This document shows, one piece after another, positions 25,139 to 34,153 of a stretch of 64,000 bases of DNA; the stretch's first letter is position 1, and the number at the start of each line of letters is the position of its first letter. The DNA is from Agromyces sp. NDB4Y10. GTDB taxonomy: Bacteria > Actinomycetota > Actinomycetes > Actinomycetales > Microbacteriaceae. Where the stretch lies: positions 155,515 through 219,514 of the forward strand of contig NZ_LQGY01000055.1 of assembly GCF_001620055.1 (NCBI RefSeq). Direction: 5' to 3'. The notes under the pieces were generated by a model that searched no databases, had not been told where the DNA came from, and saw only the letters and a program-made list of their open reading frames with translations. Position numbers and translations under genes: made by a program.

Positions 25139-25144
25139 TAGACT
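25139..25144 (+). promoter_or_regulatory. -10 box of terC leader transcript
   Basis: TAGACT, about 7 bases before the expected start of the riboswitch RNA near 25151. Confidence 0.45.
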
Positions 25145-25150
25145 GGGCCA

Positions 25151-25250
25151 TCCGAGGGGAGTACTCCGGCACGGTCGCTCGTCATTACGGATGCACGTCG
25201 CATCCCGGGCCATCGGTTCCTGATCGCAGGGATGGAGGAGACCTTGGCGT
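25151..25250 (+). ncRNA. yybP-ykoY manganese riboswitch upstream of terC
   Basis: The conserved 5' strand GAGGGGAGTACTCCGGC (25153-25169) and the 3' strand GATGGAGGAGACCTT (near 25230-25245) are both present, with CGTCATTACGG and a GGATGCACGTCGCATCC hairpin between. These are the hallmark loops of the Mn2+-sensing yybP-ykoY RNA, which typically precedes TerC/Alx and Mn exporters. About 30 bp of spacer leads to the terC start. Confidence 0.72.
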
Positions 25251-25280
25251 CGATCCGTCACGCCAGGTTTGGAGTCCCTC

Positions 25281-26318
25281 TTGAATGTCACCCCGCTCGT
25301 CTGGGCCATCACGATCGCGGTCACGATCGTCTTCTTCGTCTACGAGTTCTTCGCCCACGTGCGGAAGCCCCACGAGCCGACGATCGGGGAGTCGGCCCGA
25401 TGGTCGGCGTTCTACATCGCGCTCGCGCTGCTGTTCGGCGTCGGCATCGGCGTGGTCTCCGGCTGGACGTTCGGGGGCGAGTACTTCGCGGGCTACCTGA
25501 CGGAGAAGGCGTTGTCGATCGACAACCTGTTCGTCTTCCTCATCGTGATGGCGAGCTTCGCCGTGCCGAAGATCTACCAGCAGAAGGTGCTGATGATCGG
25601 CATCGTGATCGCGCTGGTGCTGCGCGGCATCTTCATAGCCGTCGGCGCCGCCCTGATCGAGAACTTCACCTGGGTCTTCTACCTCTTCGGCGCCCTGCTG
25701 CTGTACCTCGCCTGGCACCAGGCGTTCGCGCACGACAGCTCGAACCCGGCCGACGGCAGGTTCATGCGCTTCATCCGCCGGCGCCTCCCGGTCACCAACG
25801 AGTACCACGGCGACAGGCTCACGGTGCGGATGGATGGCCGGCGATGGGTGACGCCGATGCTGCTGACCATCATCGCCATCGGCTTCGTCGACCTCATCTT
25901 CGCCGTCGACTCGATCCCGGCGATCTACGGGCTGACCGAAGAGGCGTACATCGTGTTCACGGCGAACGTGTTCGCGCTGATGGGGCTGCGACAGCTGTTC
26001 TTCCTCATCGGCGGCCTGCTCGAGCGACTGGTGTACCTCGCCCAGGGGCTGGCCGTCATCCTGGCGTTCATCGGCGTGAAGCTGCTCATCCACGCCCTGC
26101 ACAAGAACGAGCTGCCGTTCATCAACGGCGGCGAGCCGATCACGGTGATCCCCGAGGTCCCCATCTGGCTGTCACTGCTGTTCATCGCGGTGACGATCGC
26201 CGTGGCCACCGTCGCGAGCATCGTCAAGACGCGCGGTGCCCGCCGCATCCCGGCGGCCGATCGGGTGGCGGCCGGGGTCACCGAGACGGACGCCCGTGAG
26301 GACCGCGCAGTGCGCTGA
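25281..26318 (+). CDS. TerC/Alx-family membrane protein (Mn2+ export)
   Basis: A 345-residue protein with about nine helices. The family signature is visible: ALSIDNLFVFLIVMASF and FVDLIFAVDSIPAI, where the two membrane Asp residues bind metal. An internal loop with RFIRRRLPVTNEYHGDRL is typical. TTG 25281 is preferred because GGAG lies six bases upstream and the protein then begins (M)NVTPLVW; TTG 25269 is the alternative. TerC/Alx proteins export Mn2+, often to metalate exported enzymes, and the upstream Mn riboswitch agrees. The C-terminal tail is charged and cytoplasmic. Confidence 0.92.
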   Translation: MNVTPLVWAITIAVTIVFFVYEFFAHVRKPHEPTIGESARWSAFYIALALLFGVGIGVVSGWTFGGEYFAGYLTEKALSIDNLFVFLIVMASFAVPKIYQQKVLMIGIVIALVLRGIFIAVGAALIENFTWVFYLFGALLLYLAWHQAFAHDSSNPADGRFMRFIRRRLPVTNEYHGDRLTVRMDGRRWVTPMLLTIIAIGFVDLIFAVDSIPAIYGLTEEAYIVFTANVFALMGLRQLFFLIGGLLERLVYLAQGLAVILAFIGVKLLIHALHKNELPFINGGEPITVIPEVPIWLSLLFIAVTIAVATVASIVKTRGARRIPAADRVAAGVTETDAREDRAVR

Positions 26319-26346
26319 CCCCGCGTGATCCGGTCCGCTGTCGGCT

Positions 26347-26820
26347 TCAGCGACGCAGGTCCTTGCGGAACAGGACGAGGTCGTCTCCGTCGCTCCAGTA
26401 GTCGCGGACCCGCGCGACCTCCTCGTAGCCGAGGCCCGAGTAGAACCCGCGGGTCGCGGTGAACGCGTCGGTGCCGGAGGTCTCGACCAGGAGCAGGCGC
26501 TCGCCCTGCTCCCGGAGCTCGGCCTCGACGTGCCGCATCAGCTCGGAGCCGTGACCGCGCCCGTGCGCCGCCTTCGGGACGGCGATCATCGTGAGGTCCC
26601 ACACGCCCGCGGCCGCCGGCTTCGGCTGGTAGTACACGACCCCGTGGATGCGTCCGTCGATCTCGACGACGCGCATGCGCCGCCCCTCGGGGGCCCCGGT
26701 CGCCAGGTAGCCGTCCACGATCTCCTGCACGAAGGGTCGGTCCTCGGGGGCGAACAGTGTGGAGGCGACCGCGACATCGATGATCTCCGTGGCATCCGTC
26801 GCGCGGACTTCGCGGATCAT
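26347..26820 (-). CDS. GNAT-family N-acetyltransferase
   Basis: A 157-residue acetyltransferase of one GNAT domain. The acetyl-CoA loop is AHGRGHGSELMRHVEAEL (motif A, about residues 88-105), preceded by LTMIAVPK. Motif B is in FYSGLGYEEVARVRDYW. ATG 26820 follows GGGAG. The gene is divergent from a TetR gene with a palindromic operator between them, so the repressor may control it. The acceptor substrate cannot be read. Confidence 0.85.
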   Translation of the reverse strand: MIREVRATDATEIIDVAVASTLFAPEDRPFVQEIVDGYLATGAPEGRRMRVVEIDGRIHGVVYYQPKPAAAGVWDLTMIAVPKAAHGRGHGSELMRHVEAELREQGERLLLVETSGTDAFTATRGFYSGLGYEEVARVRDYWSDGDDLVLFRKDLRR

Positions 26821-26834
26821 ACGGCTCCCTTCGA

Positions 26835-26857
26835 TAGAATGTACCGATCGGTACAAT
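26835..26857. promoter_or_regulatory. TetR operator and divergent promoter
   Basis: TGTACCGATCGGTACA (26840-26855) is a perfect 16-bp palindrome of the TetR/AcrR type. A rightward -10 box TACAAT (26852-26857) overlaps its right arm, and TAGAAT (26835-26840) touches its left edge, so binding would block the tetR promoter. Confidence 0.7.
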
Positions 26858-26897
26858 ACGTCGGAACGAACGACGGCGCAACGAGGAGGATGGTCGG

Positions 26898-27506
26898 ATG
26901 AGCACCGGGCCGACGACCGAGAAGGGTCGACGCACGCGGGCGCGGATCGTGGATGCCGCAGCCGAGCTCTTCTACGAGCGCGGCGTCTCGGCGACGGGCC
27001 TCGGCGACGTGATCGCCGCCTCCGGCGCCGGCAAGGGCCAGCTCTACCACTTCTTCACCGACAAGGGCGACCTCGTCAGCGCGGTCATCCGGCATCAGGT
27101 GGAGGGCACCCTCGCGCCGCAGCGTGAACTGGGGGTGCACCGGCTCGACGATCTTCAGGAGTGGGCCCGCCAAGCCGTGCTGCAGCACGAGCAGTCCCCC
27201 GTGATGCGGTGCCCGCTCGGATCCCTCGTCGTCGAACTGTCCGATCGCGACGCCGACGCCGCCTCGGCACTCGAGGCCGGCTTCGCGCAGTGGCGAGAGC
27301 TCATGAGCGGATGGATCGCGGAGCTGCAGCGCCGTGGCGAGGCCAGAACCGACCTTCCGGCCGACGACCTCACCGACTCCCTCCTCGCCGCCTACCAGGG
27401 CGGGCTCGTCCTCGCCCGATCCCGCGGCGACCTCCGCCCGCTCGAGACCGCACTCGCCTTGGCGATCGAGGGGATCGGCAGCTCCAGGTTCGCCGGCGAG
27501 CGGTGA
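26898..27506 (+). CDS. TetR/AcrR-family repressor
   Basis: A 202-residue regulator. The helix-turn-helix is at about 14-58 (IVDAAAELFYERGVSATGLGDVIAASGAGKGQ-LYHFF). The ligand domain contains CPLGSLVVELSD, seen in a TetR subfamily that often represses oxidoreductase or efflux genes. ATG 26898 has a strong GAGGAGG site. A perfect 16-bp palindrome 42 bp upstream is the likely autoregulatory site and also covers the divergent GNAT gene. The ligand is unknown. Confidence 0.88.
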   Translation: MSTGPTTEKGRRTRARIVDAAAELFYERGVSATGLGDVIAASGAGKGQLYHFFTDKGDLVSAVIRHQVEGTLAPQRELGVHRLDDLQEWARQAVLQHEQSPVMRCPLGSLVVELSDRDADAASALEAGFAQWRELMSGWIAELQRRGEARTDLPADDLTDSLLAAYQGGLVLARSRGDLRPLETALALAIEGIGSSRFAGER

Positions 27507-27609
27507 CACGACGCCACGTGATCCTGCCGGTGTCCGCACCTCGTCTGGCAGGATGGGGGCTCGGTCGGGACCGGGGCCTGCGAAGGGCCGGGAGACGAGG
27601 GGCGCACGG

Positions 27610-28548
27610 ATGACTCGAAGCGCCGTTCGCGGCACCAGGGCGCTCGGCGCGCTGTGGGTGGCGGCCTCCCTCGCCCTGATAGCGTCGGCATGCACTCCCG
27701 CCGCATCCGGCGGTTCGCCGACCTCGTCTGCGAGCGAGACCGCCGCAGCGACCCCGGATGCCGCGCAGGAGCTCGACGCGAGCGACGAGCTCAGCGCACT
27801 GGAGCAGGAGTACGGCGCCCGTGTCGGCGTCTACGCGATCGACACCGGCTCAGGCGACGTCGTCGCCTACCGCGGCGACGAGCGCTTCGCCTACGCCTCG
27901 ACGATCAAGGCGTTGCTCGCGGCGGCGATCCTGCAGCAGGTGGACGACCTGGACCGAGTGGTCCCCTACTCCGCGGACGTGCTCGGGAGCCACTCCCCCG
28001 TCACCTCCGGGGCCGTCGGCGGCGGACTGAGCGTCCGCGACCTCGCCGAGGCAGCCGTGCGCGTGAGCGACAACACCGCGGCGAACCTGCTGCTCGATCA
28101 GCTCGGTGGCCCGGAGGGGTTCGCCGCCGTGCTCGCCGAGGCCGGCGACGCAACGACCAACCCCGTGCGGGTGGAGACCGAGCTGAACACCGCCGTCCCG
28201 GGCGACACGCGCGATACGAGCACGCCTCGAGCGCTGGTCGAGTCCCTCCGAGGATTCGCGCTCGGCGGCCTGCTCACCGACGCCCGGTCCGACACCCTGA
28301 TCGAGTGGATGAGCGGCAATGCCACGGGCGACACCCTCATCCGGGCCGGAGCGCCCGACGCGGCGATCGTCGCCGACAAGTCCGGCACCGGAGGCCACGG
28401 CACGCGCAACGACCTCGGGATCGTCTGGCCCGTCGACGGCGAGCCGATCGTCATCGCAGTGCTCACCACCCGTGGCGTCCCGGACGCCCCCAGCGACGAC
28501 GCACTGGTCGCGGACGCCGCCGCCGCGGTCCTCAGCGCGTTCGGCTGA
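27610..28548 (+). CDS. bla: Class A beta-lactamase, lipoprotein
   Basis: A 312-residue exported serine beta-lactamase. The signal peptide ends in a lipobox (IASAC, Cys28), so it should be lipid-anchored. Catalytic motifs are complete: S97-TI-K100 (SxxK), S153-D-N155, E189-TEL-N193 (the ExxLN general base) and K257-SGTG. Together these define Ambler class A hydrolysis of penicillins and cephalosporins. The spacer after the signal is Ser/Thr/Ala-rich. No regulator is adjacent; expression is probably constitutive. Probably intrinsic to this lineage, as the base composition matches its neighbours. Confidence 0.92.
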   Translation: MTRSAVRGTRALGALWVAASLALIASACTPAASGGSPTSSASETAAATPDAAQELDASDELSALEQEYGARVGVYAIDTGSGDVVAYRGDERFAYASTIKALLAAAILQQVDDLDRVVPYSADVLGSHSPVTSGAVGGGLSVRDLAEAAVRVSDNTAANLLLDQLGGPEGFAAVLAEAGDATTNPVRVETELNTAVPGDTRDTSTPRALVESLRGFALGGLLTDARSDTLIEWMSGNATGDTLIRAGAPDAAIVADKSGTGGHGTRNDLGIVWPVDGEPIVIAVLTTRGVPDAPSDDALVADAAAAVLSAFG

Positions 28549-28617
28549 GCCGGATGCGCGGAAACCCGCCCACGTCAACTGGTTGCCGCGCCGCAGCCGA
28601 TCTGCTGCGATGAGGCG

Positions 28618-28953
28618 ATGAAGCAACTCACCTACGCGGGCGGTGACGTCCTCACCGGCACCGCGATCGCGGAAGCCGTGATGGACTTCGCCGAAGCGCT
28701 CGCCCGGCACGACGACGCGTCGCAGGTCACGTTCCCCGCGCTCGGCGAGGACGGCTCGATCCTGCAGACCACGCTGCTGATCGGCCCGGCCAGCCAGATC
28801 GTCGCGCGGGACGTCGAGGTCGAGCACGACGAGCTCGTGGACGACGCGGCGGTCCGCGAGCTGCGCGCCCGGATCCGCGCACTCCGCGCCGGGCCGTCCT
28901 CGGGCGACCACGGCGATCACGACGTCGACCACCCGTCGATCGACGAGTTCTAG
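28618..28953 (+). CDS. Conserved hypothetical protein, acidic
   Basis: A 111-residue soluble protein starting MKQLTYAGGDVLTGTAIAEAVMDFAEALARHDDASQ. The first half is a mixed alpha/beta region and the end is His/Asp-rich (GDHGDHDVDHPSIDEF), which could bind a metal weakly. No signal peptide and no motif I can name. It lies between bla and the convergent GAP gene and has no operon partner. Confidence 0.65.
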   Translation: MKQLTYAGGDVLTGTAIAEAVMDFAEALARHDDASQVTFPALGEDGSILQTTLLIGPASQIVARDVEVEHDELVDDAAVRELRARIRALRAGPSSGDHGDHDVDHPSIDEF

Positions 28954-28973
28954 GCGCCCGGCCGCGGCACCAG

Positions 28974-29645
28974 TCAGAAGCTGCCGATCCCCTTTCCGAT
29001 CATCACGACGCCGATCACGAGCAGCAGCACCGCCATCACCGCGGCGTTGTGGTCGACGAGCCACCGACGGAGCGACTCCAGCGGAGCCGACATCCGCTCG
29101 GACGCGAGCAGGTAGGCGACCACCGGGATCGCCACCGAGCTCGCCGCGAGCACGGTGAAGACCGCGATCGCGATGGTCGACCCGCCGACGCCCTCGCCCG
29201 CGCTGCCGATGAGGACCCCGGCGCCGGCCGCCATGATGAGGTTCTTCGGGTTGATCGCCGCGAGCGCGAACGCCAGCAGGAAGGCGCGTGCGGCGGTCAT
29301 CTCGCCGATGGCCTCCATCCACTTCGGCAGGGCCGCCGTCTCGCCCGGCTTCGGGCGCCCCTGCCATTGCCGCAGCGCGAGGAACAGCAGCAGGAGGCCC
29401 AGCAGGATCTTGATGGTGCCGGCGACGGGCGTCGACGCCTCCGGATCCTGTTCGGGGATCACCGACGCGAGCAGCGTGAACACCGTCACCGCGACGGCGA
29501 TCCCGACCACCCAGCCCGCCAGGAACCCGAGGCTCGTGCCCCGCGCGCGCGGCGAGAGCAGCATCAGGATCGCCGCGATGATCGGGATGGGGCTGATGGC
29601 CACGCCGAGCGCGAGCGGCAGGATGTCGCCGATGACCTGGTTCAC
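28974..29645 (-). CDS. GAP/Sap-like membrane protein
   Basis: A 223-residue protein with six helices, of the GAP family within the LysE superfamily. Recognisable elements are LPLALGVAISPIPIIAAILML at the start, the loop PKWMEAIGEMTAARAF and NPKNLIMAAGAG. GTG 29645 overlaps the SulP stop by GTGA, making it the third gene of the sulfatase-SulP-GAP operon. LysE-type proteins export small molecules; in this context it might export an alcohol, sulfate or sulfite, which is inference. Confidence 0.83.
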   Translation of the reverse strand: MNQVIGDILPLALGVAISPIPIIAAILMLLSPRARGTSLGFLAGWVVGIAVAVTVFTLLASVIPEQDPEASTPVAGTIKILLGLLLLFLALRQWQGRPKPGETAALPKWMEAIGEMTAARAFLLAFALAAINPKNLIMAAGAGVLIGSAGEGVGGSTIAIAVFTVLAASSVAIPVVAYLLASERMSAPLESLRRWLVDHNAAVMAVLLLVIGVVMIGKGIGSF

Positions 29646-31315
29646 GTTCCGTCCTCCGTGCGGGTCGATGCGAGCGCGGCGATCGCCGCGCGATTGGTCT
29701 CGTAGACGTCCGGCGGGCCGGGCACACCGAGCGCGGCGAGACGCTGGCGGATGCCGGGGCGGACGCGGCTGAGCGCGACGCCGATCTCGCGGCGCTCGAG
29801 CCATTCGAGGAGCGCTTGGAAGCTCTCGGCGCCGGTCACGTCCACGTCGGTCACCGCTTCGAGGTCGATCACGACATGCCGTACCGGGCCGTTCCCGGTC
29901 GCGTCGGCCGCGTCGACCGCGCGCTTCACCGCGTCGGCGAAGACGCCGCCGTTCGCGAAGAAGAGCGGCGCCGCGAGGCGGACGACGATGACGCCGGGCG
30001 CGGTCACCGCACCGCGGGGTGCCGCGTCGAGCAGCGAGTCGGTCGGTTCGCCGCCCGACTCGAGCACGTCGATGGCGGGGTTCGCCGCGCGCTTGGCGAG
30101 GTTGACGAGCGCGAGCACCACCGCCACGAGGATCCCGGCGATCGGGCCGACGAGCAGGGTCACGAGGAAGCACGCCGCCCCGATGACGAACTCGAAGCGG
30201 TCGCGCCGCCAGAGGTCGCGGAACTCGCCGATGCCGAGCAGCGGGAGGATCGCGACGGCCACGACGGCCCCGATCGCCGGCGACGGGATGTCGGCGAGCA
30301 AGGCCGTGCCGAACAGCAGGAGCAGCAGCGTGCCGACCGCGACGACGACGGACGGCAGCTGCGTCCGAGCGCCGGCCTGGTCGACGGCGGCCGTGCGGGA
30401 GGTCGACGCGCCGATGGCGAAGCTGCCCTGCGCGCCCGCTGCCACGTTGGCCACACCGAACGCCAGCAGGTCGCGGTTCGCGCGGAACGGGTAGCGCCGC
30501 TTCTCGGCGTACGACCGCGACACGAGCAGCCCCTCCGCCGTCGTCACGAGCGTGAGCGCGATCGCCGAGGGCACCAGCGCGAGCCACGTCGCCCAGTCGA
30601 GGATCGGCCACGTGAGCGCCGGCGGCCCGGCCGGCACCTCGCCGAGCACCGCCACGCCGCGCTCCTCGAGGCCTCCGACGACGACCGCGACGGTCGCGGC
30701 GACGAGCACGATGAGCGCCCACGGCACCGCACGCGCGAGGCGCCGCCCGACGAGCAGCACCGCGACGGCGACGGCCGAGATGAGCACCGACCATCCGTTC
30801 GTCGTGCCGAGCTGCGTCACCAGCTGCACGAGCTTCTCAGGGAACTCGGCCCCCGAGTCGATGCCGACCCCGAGCATCTTCGCCACCTGGCTGAGCAGGA
30901 TGTCGAGCGCGAGTCCGCCCACGAACCCCACGAGGATCGGCTTCGACAGGAAGTTGGCGAGGAATCCGAGCTTGAACACGGCCAGCAGCACGAACAGGAT
31001 GCCGCTGATGATCGCCTGCGCCATGGCGAGCGCGGCGTAGTCGGCCGATCCGGCGACCGCGAGCCCGCCGATCGACGAGGCGACCAGGGCGGCGGCCGCG
31101 GCATCCGGCGACGCCACGACCTGACGCGACGACACCACGAGCGCGTAGAGGATCGTCGGCACGATCAACGCGTACAGCCCCGCGGTCGGCGGCAGGCCCG
31201 CGATCTGCGCGTAGCCGATGTTCAGCGGCACCGCGATGGCGAGCAGGGTCACCCCCGCCACCAGCTCGGTGCCGAGGTTTCGTCGCGTCAGGCCGGCGAA
31301 CGGCCGCTGCCTCAC
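29642..31315 (-). CDS. SulP-family anion transporter with STAS domain (sulfate uptake)
   Basis: A 557-residue transporter. The first helices read GVTLLAIAVPLNIGYAQIAGLPPTAGLYALI, the classic SulP signature, with about 12-14 helices to about residue 415. A C-terminal STAS domain (about 440-550) contains HVVIDLEAVTDVDVTGAESF. GTG 31315 overlaps the alkylsulfatase stop by GTGA. It likely moves the sulfate released by that enzyme or imports sulfate, bicarbonate or a related anion. It is one of three SulP genes in this window. Confidence 0.9.
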   Translation of the reverse strand: MRQRPFAGLTRRNLGTELVAGVTLLAIAVPLNIGYAQIAGLPPTAGLYALIVPTILYALVVSSRQVVASPDAAAAALVASSIGGLAVAGSADYAALAMAQAIISGILFVLLAVFKLGFLANFLSKPILVGFVGGLALDILLSQVAKMLGVGIDSGAEFPEKLVQLVTQLGTTNGWSVLISAVAVAVLLVGRRLARAVPWALIVLVAATVAVVVGGLEERGVAVLGEVPAGPPALTWPILDWATWLALVPSAIALTLVTTAEGLLVSRSYAEKRRYPFRANRDLLAFGVANVAAGAQGSFAIGASTSRTAAVDQAGARTQLPSVVVAVGTLLLLLFGTALLADIPSPAIGAVVAVAILPLLGIGEFRDLWRRDRFEFVIGAACFLVTLLVGPIAGILVAVVLALVNLAKRAANPAIDVLESGGEPTDSLLDAAPRGAVTAPGVIVVRLAAPLFFANGGVFADAVKRAVDAADATGNGPVRHVVIDLEAVTDVDVTGAESFQALLEWLERREIGVALSRVRPGIRQRLAALGVPGPPDVYETNRAAIAALASTRTEDGT

Positions 31316-33228
31316 GGCCGGATGATCTCGAACCACAGCGGGAAGTCGTCGAGCAGGCCGAAGATCCGCGCCACCAGGTCGGCGTCGCCCTCGATGGCGA
31401 TGTCGGATGCCGCGACGAGCTCGTCGAGCGGCCGACCGCCGAAGAGCGCCTCGGCGAGCGCGCCCTTCGACGACTTCGCCGTGGCATCCGGTTCGGGATG
31501 CCGCGCACCGGCCGTGTAGACGAGCACGCCGTTGCGCACCTCGAGCAGGTAGTCCACCGGCCCGTCGGCGGTGTCCTCGACGGTCCACACGACGGTGGCG
31601 GTGAGGTCGCCGGTCCGCTCGGCGTTCAGCTTGATGCCCGCGAAGTCGAGGATCATCTCGGTCGTCATCGCAGCGAACACGTCGGGTGTGGCGAGCTGGA
31701 TGCTTCCGAGGTCGCGCACGCCGTTCCGGAGCTCGACCGCGGCCATCAGGTACTCGTTGCGCCACGTCGCGTTCTCGGCCTGGTAGCCGAGCTGCTCGAG
31801 CGCGTCGGCCTGGAGCTCGGCGGCCGCCCGGTTCCCCGGGTCGGCGAACACGACGTGCGTGAGCACCTCGGCGACCCAGCGGTAGTCGCCCTCGTCGAAC
31901 GACGCCCGGGCCCGCTCGACGACGGCGTCCGCCCCGCCCATGAACTCGACGTAGCGTCGGCCGGATTCGGTCGGCGGCAGGACGTGCAGGTGCGCGGGAT
32001 GCGAGTCGTACCATCCGAGGTACCGCTGGTACACGGCCTTGGCGTTGTGGTTCAGCGACCCGTAGTAGCCGTGGCTGTACCACTGGCGGTCGAGGCTCGC
32101 GGGCAGCCGAAGCTGCTCGGCGATCTCGGTCATGGTGCCGCCGAGGTTCGCGAGCCGCAGGGTCTCGTCATGGATGAACTTGTACAGGTCCCGCTGGTCG
32201 CGGAGGTACTCCCGGACGTCGCCGGTGCCCCACCGCGGCCAGCCGTGCTGCGCCACGATCACGTCGGTGTCGTCGCCGAACAGCCGGATGGTCTCGTTCA
32301 GCGTCTTCCACCACGTCGCCGCGTCGCGCACCTGCGCCCCGCGCAGCGTGTACAGGTTGTGCATCAGGTGGTTCACGTCCTCCGCGGCGCACAGCAGACG
32401 CCGCTGCGGGAAGTGGACCAGGAACTCGGCGGGCGCCTCCGTGCCCGGCGCCATCTGGAAGACCATCTCGACGCCGTCGACGGTGCGCGTCTCGCCCGTG
32501 CGCGTGATGAGGTCGGTCGGCGGCACGAGCGTCGAGCCGCCGCCGTTCGCGAGCGCGTTCGCGAGGCCGGCGTCGACGTGCCCCTGCGGCCCGGGCTGCA
32601 GCATCGGACCGTACATGTAGATGGCGCGCCGCGTCATCGCCGTGCCGGCGTACACGTTCTCGGCCGCCGCCTCGGCGAGCATGTGGTCGGGTGCGATGAC
32701 CGGGATGTCGCGGGCTCCCTCGACGACGGCGCGCGAGCCGCCGTAGTGGTCGGGGTGGCTGTGCGTGTAGATCATCGCCGAGACGGGTCGATCGCCTCGG
32801 TGGCGGCGGTAGAGCTGGAGCGCCGCGGCCGCCGTCTCGACGAACGACAGCGGGTCGATCACGATCACGCCGGTGTCGCCCTCGACGAACGTGATGTTCG
32901 CCAGGTCGAGGCCGCGCACCTGGTACACGCCGTCGACGACCTCGAAGAGGCCGTGGTGGCCGTTCACCTGGGCGTGGCGCCACAGGCTCGGGTGCACCGT
33001 GTCGGGCGCCTCGTCCGACTCGGCCACGAAGTCGTGCGCCGAGACGTCCATCACCGGCCTGCCGTCGGCCGCGCGGATCACCGGATCGTCCAGCGTGCCG
33101 ATGAAGCCGCGTGCCGCGTCCTCGTAATCGCGGCGATCGCCGAGCGGCAGTCCGTCTCGCGCCGCCTGGTTGGCCGCCTTCGTGTGCTCGGTCGCCGGCT
33201 TCGGTCCCGACGCTCCCCCCGTTGCCAT
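31312..33228 (-). CDS. SdsA1-type alkyl sulfatase (metallo-beta-lactamase fold)
   Basis: A 638-residue hydrolase that frees sulfate from alkyl sulfates such as SDS. The zinc motif THSHPDHYGG is in the N-terminal metallo-beta-lactamase domain (about 110-340). CAAEDVNHLMHNLYTLRGA and VIVAQHGWPRWG carry further ligands. An alkyl-sulfatase dimerisation domain (about 380-510) and a sterol-carrier-like C-terminal domain (about 515-635) complete the family layout. ATG 33228 follows AGGGGG. It lacks a signal peptide, so it acts in the cytosol unless exported otherwise. First gene of an operon with SulP and GAP. Confidence 0.92.
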   Translation of the reverse strand: MATGGASGPKPATEHTKAANQAARDGLPLGDRRDYEDAARGFIGTLDDPVIRAADGRPVMDVSAHDFVAESDEAPDTVHPSLWRHAQVNGHHGLFEVVDGVYQVRGLDLANITFVEGDTGVIVIDPLSFVETAAAALQLYRRHRGDRPVSAMIYTHSHPDHYGGSRAVVEGARDIPVIAPDHMLAEAAAENVYAGTAMTRRAIYMYGPMLQPGPQGHVDAGLANALANGGGSTLVPPTDLITRTGETRTVDGVEMVFQMAPGTEAPAEFLVHFPQRRLLCAAEDVNHLMHNLYTLRGAQVRDAATWWKTLNETIRLFGDDTDVIVAQHGWPRWGTGDVREYLRDQRDLYKFIHDETLRLANLGGTMTEIAEQLRLPASLDRQWYSHGYYGSLNHNAKAVYQRYLGWYDSHPAHLHVLPPTESGRRYVEFMGGADAVVERARASFDEGDYRWVAEVLTHVVFADPGNRAAAELQADALEQLGYQAENATWRNEYLMAAVELRNGVRDLGSIQLATPDVFAAMTTEMILDFAGIKLNAERTGDLTATVVWTVEDTADGPVDYLLEVRNGVLVYTAGARHPEPDATAKSSKGALAEALFGGRPLDELVAASDIAIEGDADLVARIFGLLDDFPLWFEIIRP

Positions 33229-33328
33229 GCCCGTCCCCCTCACGGGCCGTGCGGGATGCCGGCCCACAGCGCTCACGATAGCGAGGCGGCGGCCCGGAGA
33301 ACAGGGTCCGGTACGTCGCCGCCCCGCG

Positions 33329-33934
33329 TCAGGGGGCGGGGCACTCCCGGTCGGCCGAGCGCGTGAAGTCGGGCACCGCCCGAGCCTCGGCATCCTCCGC
33401 GGTCGCCGCGATGCCGTTCTCCTCGATGTCGCGGATGAGCCAGTCCATCTCGTCGATCTCGCGGCGCTGCGCCTCGCTGATCGCGACGGCGAGCTCGCAC
33501 ACGCGGACGTCCTCGTTCCGGAAGCGCTCCGAGCGCGTGATCGCGAGCGAGTGATGGGGGATCATGGCGCGCATGAACGACGTGTCGTTCACGGTGGCCT
33601 GGGTGCGGTCGAGGGCGATCCCGCCGCCGATGAGCAGTACGCTGACCGCCACCACGGCGATGTTCCCCTTCGTGCTCCGGTACATGCCGAGCATCCAGGC
33701 CAGCATGACCAACCCCATGGTGCCGCCCATGGTGATCGCCATGAAGATGCGGCTCTGGCTGAAGCGGATGTGCGTCCACTCCCATGAACCGGCGAACATC
33801 ACGAAGTACATCACCACCATCGAGGTGAGGATCATCGCGGCGAATCGCAGGTACGTCTTCAGGGTGTGCTTCGAGTCCTGCTCGGACCCGTGCTCGCGCT
33901 CGCGCTCGGAAGCATTCGGCTTGCCTGTGGACAT
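33329..33934 (-). CDS. DUF305 membrane protein
   Basis: A 201-residue protein. A hydrophilic N-terminus precedes three helices (about 32-50, 62-82 and 90-107). The exported C-terminal DUF305 domain contains the histidine motif FMRAMIPHHSLAITRSE and CELAVAISEAQRREIDEMDWLI. DUF305 proteins are often tied to copper tolerance, and the paired His plus Met are possible ligands. ATG 33934 has a GGAGGTG site. It faces away from the thioredoxin-CcdA operon across a 219-bp gap. Confidence 0.87.
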   Translation of the reverse strand: MSTGKPNASEREREHGSEQDSKHTLKTYLRFAAMILTSMVVMYFVMFAGSWEWTHIRFSQSRIFMAITMGGTMGLVMLAWMLGMYRSTKGNIAVVAVSVLLIGGGIALDRTQATVNDTSFMRAMIPHHSLAITRSERFRNEDVRVCELAVAISEAQRREIDEMDWLIRDIEENGIAATAEDAEARAVPDFTRSADRECPAP

Positions 33935-34153
33935 GGTGCTCGCACCTCCGGGGATCGGGTGCGTCCACGGGATCAGTTCGCCGGGAACGCGGCAAGGGCG
34001 TTGCGGTCGCGGGCTCGACGCTGGTATCCGGGTCGACGGTCCCGCGGCGCGGCATCCGTCAGGGTTTCGTAATCGCCCGGCCGGGACGCCGGCCGACGCC
34101 CGCGCGTAGCGTGTGGATCGGAGCGGGCCGAGGGCGCCCGCGGAACGAGGGTC

